DNA of 64,000 nt, from NCBI RefSeq assembly GCF_014645835.1, contig NZ_BMMM01000002.1, positions 180,388-244,387 on the forward strand, written 5' to 3'. The position numbers were made by a program, and so were the translations under genes. Source of the DNA: Streptomyces albiflavescens. GTDB taxonomy: Bacteria > Actinomycetota > Actinomycetes > Streptomycetales > Streptomycetaceae. How positions within the stretch are numbered: the first letter of the stretch is position 1; each line of letters begins with the position of its first letter. The notes beneath the pieces are model-generated. The model had not been told where the DNA came from and searched no databases. It worked only from the letters and a program-made list of their open reading frames with translations. Below, one piece after another: positions 58,492-64,000 of this stretch.

Positions 58492-59892
58492 ATGGCGGCT
58501 CCGGTATTCGAGGAATTCGATCCCGCGAGCGACTGCGACTGCCCCGGATGCGTTCACTGGCGACGCGTCATGCCGTATTCCTCGCTTTCCGGGCCCTTGG
58601 GCCATCCGGCGGCCCTCCCCCAAGCTCTCGGCTTCGCTCGGGCAGGGGGGACCCCCGTGGCGTTCGTCCTCGCCGCCGCCGCGGGCACCGTCCTCGGTGT
58701 GGGCCAGTCGGTACCGGCCGTCGCGGTCGCGCACGGACCCGCCCGGCCGGGCATTCCCGCAGGTGACGAGCCCGACACCCCGCAGGGTGGCAAGGCCCCG
58801 CTGCACGAGCCCGCCGACGGGCCGGCGAAACCCGGAAAACCCTCGACGGTGGCCGAGGCGCCCACGACGACCCGAGCCGAGATCATCAACCGGGCCAAGA
58901 AGTGGGTGGCCGCGCAGGTGCCGTACAACATGTACGCGTACTGGCCGGACGGGTACCGACAGGACTGCTCCGGATTTGTCTCGATGGCCTGGGGCCTGCC
59001 GGGAAACGAATGGACCGGCACCCTGGGCACCTTCGGCGTGCGGATTTCCCGCGACCAGCTGCAGCCCGGCGACATTCTCCTCTTCCACAACCCCGCCGAT
59101 CCCGACAAGGGCTCGCACGTGGTGATTTTCGGCGGCTGGACGGACTACACGCACAGCTATTACCTCGCGTACGAGCAGACCCGCCCGCACGCCCGGAAAC
59201 AGGCCACCCCGTACGCCTACTGGAGCAACTCCGACCGCTATGTGGCCTATCGCTACAAGGGGCTGACCGAGGGGACGAGCGGCGCGAGCGCGTCCGCGGC
59301 GGGGGCGAAGGGGACCGGCTATCCGGGCGACGCGTATTTCGGTCCCGGCGCGAACAACGCCTACGTCACCCAACTGGGCCGCCTCCTCGTGGAGCGGGGC
59401 GCCGGCCGCTTCTACGCCACGGGCCCGGGACCGCGCTGGTCGGACGCGGACCGGCAGGCCATTCGGGCGTTCCAGCGGGCGCAGGGCTGGGCCGAAGTGG
59501 ACGCCGACGGGCTGCCGGGGCCCGAGACGTGGTCGTACCTGGTGGGGAAGAAAGGCAAGGACATTCCGGGTGCGGCGACGGGTGACCCCGGGGACGAGGG
59601 GTCTCCCGGGGCGAAGGGCTCCACGGACACGTCGGGCGCCTCCTCGCACGGGGTGCCCGGCTATCCGGGGCGCGCGATGTTCCGGCCGGGCGCGCAGAAC
59701 GCCTACGTCGCCCGGCTCGGAAAGCAGCTGATCAAGAAAGGGTTCGGCAAGTACTACAGCGCGAGTCCCGGACCGTGCTGGGACGAGGCGGACCGGCGCA
59801 ACGTCGAGGCGTTCCAGCGCTCCCAGGGCTGGCGAGGCGGCGCGGCGGACGGTTATCCGGGGCCGGAGACATGGCGGCGGCTCTTCTCCTGA
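58492..59892 (+). CDS. NlpC/P60 peptidase with two C-terminal peptidoglycan-binding domains
   Basis: 466 residues. A hydrophobic segment (VAFVLAAAAGTVLGVGQSV) follows an N-terminus interrupted by 'LPQALGFARAGGTP', the translation of an in-frame palindromic repeat. The NlpC/P60-like domain (about 125-260) has the catalytic Cys in 'YRQDCSGFVSMAW' and His in 'KGSHVVIFGGW'. Two repeats of a peptidoglycan-binding fold follow ('GDAYFGPGANNAYVTQLGRLL' / 'GRAMFRPGAQNAYVARLGKQL', each ending 'GPETW'). It likely trims wall at growing tips. ATG 58492 with GAGGGG is chosen over ATG 58411. Confidence 0.9.
   Translation: MAAPVFEEFDPASDCDCPGCVHWRRVMPYSSLSGPLGHPAALPQALGFARAGGTPVAFVLAAAAGTVLGVGQSVPAVAVAHGPARPGIPAGDEPDTPQGGKAPLHEPADGPAKPGKPSTVAEAPTTTRAEIINRAKKWVAAQVPYNMYAYWPDGYRQDCSGFVSMAWGLPGNEWTGTLGTFGVRISRDQLQPGDILLFHNPADPDKGSHVVIFGGWTDYTHSYYLAYEQTRPHARKQATPYAYWSNSDRYVAYRYKGLTEGTSGASASAAGAKGTGYPGDAYFGPGANNAYVTQLGRLLVERGAGRFYATGPGPRWSDADRQAIRAFQRAQGWAEVDADGLPGPETWSYLVGKKGKDIPGAATGDPGDEGSPGAKGSTDTSGASSHGVPGYPGRAMFRPGAQNAYVARLGKQLIKKGFGKYYSASPGPCWDEADRRNVEAFQRSQGWRGGAADGYPGPETWRRLFS
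58615..58656. repeat. In-frame palindromic repeat, copy 2
   Basis: ctcccccaagctctcggctt... to ggggggaccccc, 42 bp. It differs from copy 1 (46343-46384) at only a few positions. It is read in frame as LPQALGFARAGGTP near the N-terminus of the NlpC/P60 protein. Confidence 0.85.
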
Positions 59893-59931
59893 ACACCGTT
59901 CGAATCCTGCACACCATTCGAGTTCGTGCGA

Positions 59932-60017
59932 CATCCCGAGTTCCGGGCGGTATCCCGAACTCGGGCGGGATTCCGAACTCGGACGAGATCCCGAGTTCGG
60001 GTGACATCCGAGTTCTT
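59932..60017. repeat. About five 17-20 bp tandem repeats with alternating palindromes
   Basis: Units of the type atcccgagttcgggtgac and atcccgaactcgggcggg alternate between the NlpC/P60 and SPFH genes. Each contains a CCCGAGTTCGGG-like near palindrome. Confidence 0.8.
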
Positions 60018-60052
60018 ACGAAACTTCCAGGCGCGGAGGCATGGAGGCACGT

Positions 60053-61291
60053 ATGAGTACGACGACTTCACACACCCCGGAGTCCGAAGGGGCAGAGGCG
60101 GGGTCAGACGCATCGGCATCGGAGCCGGCATCGGCATCGGCGTCGGCATCGACATCGGCACCGGCACCGGTATCGACGGCGGAGGGCGGCGGTACGCGCT
60201 CCGCACGGCTCATTCAGAACGAGGTGACCACCGAGATCCCCGTCCACCTGCTTTTCCGGGACGACCCCGAGCCGGTCTCGGTGCCCCTCGCGCCCGCCGT
60301 CGTGGGCCGGCGGCGCGGCACCGGCGAGCAGCCGCGGATCCGGCGGTCCGCACCCGGCAGGGCCCCGCGCCCGGTCCCGGAGGTCGACCCCGAACTGGTC
60401 GAGCACCCCGCCCGCGTGCTGCCCGGAGTGGCGGGAGTGCTGGCCGGGGCCTGTGGTGTGGCCGGATGTGTGCTCACCTCGTGGTGGGCGGGGGCGCTGC
60501 CGCCGCCCGTGCTGACGGCGCTGGACCTTCCGAGGCACGTGGGCGCCGGGCTCGGGCCCGCGCAGTGGGCCGCGTATGCCGGGGCCGGGGCGCTCGGCCT
60601 GTTCGGCTTCGGCGGACTCGCCCGCGGTCGGACAGGGCGGGCCTGGGTGCTCGGTCTCTTCGGGCGTTACCGCGGCACGGTCCGGCGCACCGGACTGATG
60701 TGGGTCAATCCGCTGGTGCTGCGCCGCCGTGTCGACGTCCGGCTGCGGCACTGGCGCAGCGAGCCGATGTCCGTGGTCGACGCGAACGGGGTCGCGCTGC
60801 GGGTGGTCGTGCTCGTCGTCTGGCGCGTCAAGGACACCGCGCGTGCCACGCTCGGGGTCGAGGACCACCAGACGTATCTGCGTGAGTGCGTGGAGGCGGC
60901 GCTCTCCCGGGTGCTCTCCCAGCTCCCGGCCGAGGTGCCGCCGGCCGTCGTCAAGGACGTGACCCTGCGCAACACGGACGCGGTCGGCGAGGCGCTGACC
61001 CGGCTGATCGCCGCCGACACGGCACCCGTCGGGCTGCAGGTGTTCTCGGCCCAGCCGACCCGGATCGAGTACGCGCCCGAGGTGGCCGCCGTGATGCAGC
61101 GCCGGCGGATCGCGGCGCTGGACGCCCAGCACCGCGACACCGTGCTCACCTCCGTCGTCGACTCGGTCGAGGACACGGTGACCCGGCTGACCATGCGGGG
61201 GCTGGTCGAACTGGACGACTACGAGCGCAAGGCGTTGGTGAAGGACCTGACGGTGGCGTTCTACACGGGGCGCAGGGAAAGCTCGCCGTGA
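60053..61291 (+). CDS. SPFH/Band 7 domain membrane protein
   Basis: 412 residues. An Ala/Ser-rich N-terminus of about 50 residues (SASASASTSAPAP) is followed by two hydrophobic segments (VLPGVAGVLAGACGVAGCVLTSWW; WAAYAGAGALGLFGFGGL). The SPFH domain follows: 'GLMWVNPLVLRRRVDVRLRHWRSEPMSVVDANGVALRVVVLVVWRVKDTARATLGVEDHQTYLRECVEAALSRVLSQL'. It is a flotillin/slipin-like scaffold that may organise membrane zones for tip-growth enzymes. GGAGGCACGT precedes ATG 60053. Confidence 0.92.
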   Translation: MSTTTSHTPESEGAEAGSDASASEPASASASASTSAPAPVSTAEGGGTRSARLIQNEVTTEIPVHLLFRDDPEPVSVPLAPAVVGRRRGTGEQPRIRRSAPGRAPRPVPEVDPELVEHPARVLPGVAGVLAGACGVAGCVLTSWWAGALPPPVLTALDLPRHVGAGLGPAQWAAYAGAGALGLFGFGGLARGRTGRAWVLGLFGRYRGTVRRTGLMWVNPLVLRRRVDVRLRHWRSEPMSVVDANGVALRVVVLVVWRVKDTARATLGVEDHQTYLRECVEAALSRVLSQLPAEVPPAVVKDVTLRNTDAVGEALTRLIAADTAPVGLQVFSAQPTRIEYAPEVAAVMQRRRIAALDAQHRDTVLTSVVDSVEDTVTRLTMRGLVELDDYERKALVKDLTVAFYTGRRESSP

Positions 61292-61330
61292 TTGGTATGG
61301 ACATGTTCAACTCTCGGCAATAATCTGGGA

Positions 61331-61346
61331 CTTGGTCTAGACCTGA
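61331..61346. promoter_or_regulatory. DasR-type (dre) operator upstream of the LPMO gene
   Basis: cttggtctagacctga contains tggtctagacc, 11 of the 12 core bases of the dre consensus tggtctagacca. It lies about 55 bp before the LPMO start. DasR, the GlcNAc-6P responsive repressor, controls chitin-related genes through such sites. Assignment is by sequence only. Confidence 0.6.
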
Positions 61347-61400
61347 ACCCTGCGCGCACAGCTCACGAGAACTTCCCCCACGTCCTCCAGGAGCGGCAGC

Positions 61401-62009
61401 ATGCGCAAAGCCAAGTTCTACGCGGCCGCGCTCGGCCTCGCCACCGCGGGCACCTTCGTGCTCTCGACCGGCGGCGCCAGCGCCCACGGCTACACCGACC
61501 AGCCCCTCAGTCGGCAGAAGATGTGCGCCGCCAACGGCGGCACCGTCGCCAACTGCGGTGACATCCAGTGGGAGCCCCAGAGTGTCGAGGGCCCGAAGGG
61601 CTTCCCCGCGGCCGGGCCCGCCGACGGCCGGATCTGTTCCGCGAACCACACCAACTTCAGCCAGCTCGACCAGCCCAAGACCCCCGCGGGCACGGCCTGG
61701 CCGACGACCAAGGTCACCAGCGGCCAGAGCTACAGCTTCCGCTGGCAGTTCACGGCCATGCACGCCACGACCGACTTCAAGTACTTCATCACCAAGACCG
61801 GCTGGAACCAGAACCACGCGCTGACCCGCGCGGACCTGGAGACCACCCCGTTCCTGACGGTCCCCTACAACGGACAGCGCCCCCCGTCCACGTTCTCGCA
61901 CACCGGCACGCTGCCGACCGGCAAGAGCGGGCACCACATCATCCTCGGCGTGTGGACGATCGCGGACACGGCGAACGCGTTCTACTCGTGCGCGGACGTG
62001 ATGTTCTGA
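61401..62009 (+). CDS. lpmP: Copper lytic polysaccharide monooxygenase, AA10 (LpmP-like)
   Basis: 202 residues. The signal peptide ends at 'TGGASA', leaving His as residue 1 of the mature enzyme ('HGYTDQPLSR'), as required for the copper His brace. The second His is in 'FTAMHATTDFKYFITK', and 'SGHHIILGVWTIADTANAFYSCADVMF' is the C-terminal strand with the axial Phe. It oxidatively cleaves chitin- or glucan-type chains. Location beside cslA, glxA, SPFH and NlpC genes matches the tip-growth locus in which LpmP is required. The GGAG site is clear. Confidence 0.95.
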   Translation: MRKAKFYAAALGLATAGTFVLSTGGASAHGYTDQPLSRQKMCAANGGTVANCGDIQWEPQSVEGPKGFPAAGPADGRICSANHTNFSQLDQPKTPAGTAWPTTKVTSGQSYSFRWQFTAMHATTDFKYFITKTGWNQNHALTRADLETTPFLTVPYNGQRPPSTFSHTGTLPTGKSGHHIILGVWTIADTANAFYSCADVMF

Positions 62010-62068
62010 CGGCGCCCGATTTCTGAGGATCCCTTGAGGCGCAGCCCCGGCACCCGCGGGTATGTTCC

Positions 62069-62100
62069 CTGCACGCCGTCATGACCACGACGGCGTGCAG
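62069..62100. terminator. Terminator hairpin after the LPMO gene
   Basis: ctgcacgccgtc and gacggcgtgcag, a perfect 12-bp stem with 8-nt loop, 60 nt after the LPMO stop and 44 nt before the next start. Confidence 0.75.
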
Positions 62101-62144
62101 GGCGCTGTAGCGGACGCGCGAGTGCGCGAACACGGGGGAATCTC

Positions 62145-62615
62145 ATGGACGACTTCTTCTACGTCATACCCGGACTGATCATGGCCGTGGTGCTTCTTGC
62201 GGCGGCCAAGGTGGTCCGCCGCGCGCTGGAGCTCAGGAGTGCCTGGAACAGCGGACTGACCGCGGAGGCGCGCTGTCTGCGCTCGTACACGACGACCAGC
62301 GGCGGCGGTGGCGACACATCCGTGACCACGACGCTGCACCACGTCTACGAGTTCATGACGCGTGAGGGCCGCACGGTCCGCTTCGAGGAGGCGAACGGCC
62401 CCTCGACCGTCGTCGAGGGCGACATCGTCGTCGTGCACTACGCGGCCGAGCGCCCCGAGAAGGCAACGGCCCAGGCGCCGAGCCCGGTCAAGGCCGCCGC
62501 GGGCACGGTCGGCATGCTGGTGTTCTTCGGCGTGATCGTCGCCTTCTGTGTCGGCTTCATGGTCACGTACCACCAGGTGTCGGCAGCGAGCGACGGGTTC
62601 CTCGGCGGGATGTAG
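62145..62615 (+). CDS. DUF3592 membrane protein
   Basis: 156 residues. N-terminal helix 'FFYVIPGLIMAVVLLAAA', central beta domain 'TAEARCLRSYTTTSGGGGDTSVTTTLHHVYEFMTREGRTVRFEEANGPSTVVEGDIVVVHY', C-terminal helix 'GTVGMLVFFGVIVAFCVGFMV'. Same fold class as the gene at 28816 but diverged. Function is unknown. Confidence 0.85.
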   Translation: MDDFFYVIPGLIMAVVLLAAAKVVRRALELRSAWNSGLTAEARCLRSYTTTSGGGGDTSVTTTLHHVYEFMTREGRTVRFEEANGPSTVVEGDIVVVHYAAERPEKATAQAPSPVKAAAGTVGMLVFFGVIVAFCVGFMVTYHQVSAASDGFLGGM

Positions 62616-62656
62616 GCCGCAGGGACGGTAGGGACGTCGTTGCGCCCCTCCCCATC

Positions 62657-62669
62657 TGACGGTACGTCA
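62657..62669. promoter_or_regulatory. Inverted repeat upstream of the acyl-CoA synthetase gene
   Basis: tgacggtacgtca has perfect 5-bp arms around gta. It is the kind of short palindrome bound by TetR-type regulators of lipid genes, 26 bp before the start. The regulator is not in view. Confidence 0.4.
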
Positions 62670-62694
62670 ATTATGGTGCGCCCCTATGGGGTCC

Positions 62695-64000
62695 ATGAGG
62701 CGTACCGTCGCGGAGCTCGTGCGGGAACGGTGGGGCGACCACCGTCCGGGGCTGTGGTTCGAGGGGCGGGTCCTGAGCCACCACCGGGTGGCGGCGGGCG
62801 CGGCGGCGCGGGCGGCGCTGCTCGCCGATCTGCTGCCGCCCGGCGCCGAACCGCACCTCGGGGTGCTGCTCGACAACACCCCCGAGTTTCCGATGTGGCT
62901 GAGCGCGGCCGCCCTCGCCGGTGCCGCCGTCGCGGGGATCAATCCGACCCGGCGCGGCCCCGAACTGGCCCGCGACATCCTGCACACCGAGTGCCGCGTC
63001 CTGATCACCGAGCGGGCCCACCTGCGCCTCCTCGACGGCCTCGAACTCCCCGGCGTACGCGTGCTGGTGACCGACACGGACGCGTACGCCGACCTCCTCG
63101 CGTCGTACGACGGCGCGAAGCCGGACGCGTCGGGGGCGACCCCCGACGACCGACTCCTCCTCTACTTCACCTCCGGCTCGACCGGCGCCCCCAAGGCCGC
63201 TATCTGCAGCCAGGGCAGGCTCGCCGCCGCCGGGCAGTCACTCGTCGACCAGTTCGGGGTGCGCCCGGACGACACGCACTACATCTGCATGCCGATGTTC
63301 CACGGCAACGCGGTGATCGCCGACTGGGCGCCCGCGCTGGCGGCGGGCGCGACGGTCGCGCTGCGGCGGCGGTTCTCCGCGTCGGGGTTCCTCGCCGACG
63401 TACGGGCCTGCGGGGCCACGTACTTCACCTATGTGGGCCGCGCCGTGCAGTACCTGCTGGCCACGCCCGCCCGCCCGGACGACCGTGACAATCCGCTGCG
63501 GATGGGCTTCGGCACCGAGGCCGGCGCGGTCGACGCGGCCGCCTTCGAGGAGCGCTTCGGGGTGCGCCTCGTGGAGGGGTACGGCTCCTCGGAGGGCGGC
63601 GCGGCCATCCAGCGGGTGCCCGGCACTCCGGCCGGGGCGATCGGGCGGGCGGCGCCCGGCGACGACCTCGCGGTGGTCGACCCGGCGACCCGGCGGGAGT
63701 GTCCGCCCGCCGTCTTCGCCGAGGACGGGCGGCTCCTCAACGGGGCCGACTCGATAGGAGAGTTGGTGAACCGCGGCCGCAACCTCTTCGAGGGCTACTG
63801 GCGCAACCCGGCCGCGGATGCCGCCCGGCGGCGACGGGGGTCCCCCCGCGCCGAGAGCGGGGGAGAAGTCGAGAACGGGGGAGGCTGGTACTGGACCGGC
63901 GACCTCTTCTACCGCGACGCCGGCGGATTCCTCTACTTCGCCGGACGCACCGACGACCGCCTCCGCGTCGACAGCGAGAACCTCGCCGCCGCGATGATCG
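62695..64000 (+). CDS. Acyl-CoA synthetase / AMP-binding enzyme (3' truncated by window end)
   Basis: At least 435 residues, open at the window edge. The N-terminus 'MRRTVAELVRERWGDHRPGLWFEGRVLSHHRV' is FadD-like. Adenylation motifs are 'LLLYFTSGSTGAPKAAI', 'YICMPMFHGNAVIADW', 'VEGYGSSEGG', 'YWTGDLFYRDAGGFLYFAGRTDDRLRV'. It activates a fatty or other carboxylic acid with ATP and CoA. An ATG at 62686 is an alternative start. Residues just before YWTGD contain an extra segment (GSPRAESGGEVENGGG) from a palindromic repeat. Confidence 0.92.
   Translation, partial: MRRTVAELVRERWGDHRPGLWFEGRVLSHHRVAAGAAARAALLADLLPPGAEPHLGVLLDNTPEFPMWLSAAALAGAAVAGINPTRRGPELARDILHTECRVLITERAHLRLLDGLELPGVRVLVTDTDAYADLLASYDGAKPDASGATPDDRLLLYFTSGSTGAPKAAICSQGRLAAAGQSLVDQFGVRPDDTHYICMPMFHGNAVIADWAPALAAGATVALRRRFSASGFLADVRACGATYFTYVGRAVQYLLATPARPDDRDNPLRMGFGTEAGAVDAAAFEERFGVRLVEGYGSSEGGAAIQRVPGTPAGAIGRAAPGDDLAVVDPATRRECPPAVFAEDGRLLNGADSIGELVNRGRNLFEGYWRNPAADAARRRRGSPRAESGGEVENGGGWYWTGDLFYRDAGGFLYFAGRTDDRLRVDSENLAAAMI
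63836..63865. repeat. In-frame palindromic repeat, inverted short copy 3
   Basis: gggggtccccccgcgccgag plus agcgggggag is the reverse complement of a shortened form of the units at 46343 and 58615. It lies in frame in the acyl-CoA synthetase gene just before the YWTGD motif. Confidence 0.65.

Overview
The window reads as the chromosome of a Streptomyces species. It has very high GC, GTG and ATG starts with strong GGAGG-type ribosome sites, tRNA genes without an encoded CCA, and many Streptomyces families: an XRE/DUF397 regulator cassette, class E and F sortases, DUF1707, DUF3618 and DUF445 proteins, and the cslA-glxA-cslZ / lpmP neighbourhood of hyphal-tip glycan synthesis. No phage, plasmid or complete insertion sequence is present. 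Several short palindromic mobile elements and an unusual number of short tandem repeats are.

Layout. 0-7.5 kb: a truncated secreted protein, rdgB, tRNA-Leu, two overlapping HNH endonucleases, a GNAT acetyltransferase with a terminator hairpin in its leader, Bcp peroxiredoxin, a GroES-like protein, a guanidine-III riboswitch driving an SMR exporter, and a bifunctional penicillin-binding protein. 7.6-13 kb: an ABC-2 exporter operon, a DUF1707/LiaF-like protein and an SGNH hydrolase flanked by two TA-bounded palindromic elements. 13-22 kb: membrane proteins, an MFS transporter, AraC and MarR regulators whose 3' ends overlap, a tautomerase behind an 18-bp tandem repeat, and a truncated alpha/beta hydrolase. 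22-28 kb: an accessory stretch with a DUF222-HNH protein, an XRE-DUF397 pair, a divergent ATP-binding regulator and an SRA-HNH modification-dependent restriction enzyme. 28-38 kb: secreted GH30 glycosidase, class E sortase, cupin, MFS/HxlR pair, YidC paralogue and FAH hydrolase, separated by tandem repeats. 38-42 kb: a Gfo/Idh oxidoreductase with UPF0303 partner, divergent from a ROK regulator across a near-perfect operator, then an LAxTG-type wall protein.

42.4-49.3 kb is a phosphonate-type operon: GntR/UTRA regulator, FAD oxidoreductase, phosphonatase-like HAD hydrolase, and an ABC importer (ATPase, two permeases, lipoprotein). The genes overlap or are tightly packed. 49.4-52.2 kb holds a decayed phosphoesterase, a HAD-IIA phosphatase ending in a palindromic element, and a secreted protein with its class F sortase. 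52.8-62 kb is the hyphal-tip polysaccharide block: GH6 lipoprotein (cslZ-like), radical copper oxidase glxA, cellulose-synthase-like cslA, tRNA-Lys, an NlpC/P60 protein, an SPFH protein and a copper LPMO. The window ends in a truncated acyl-CoA synthetase.

Two themes cut across genes. (1) Short tandem repeats of unrelated sequence, often starting at or including the 3' end of a gene. (2) Two palindromic repeat families: one bounded by TA that twice supplies the stop codon of a neighbouring gene, and one of about 42 bp that sits in frame inside three coding sequences.
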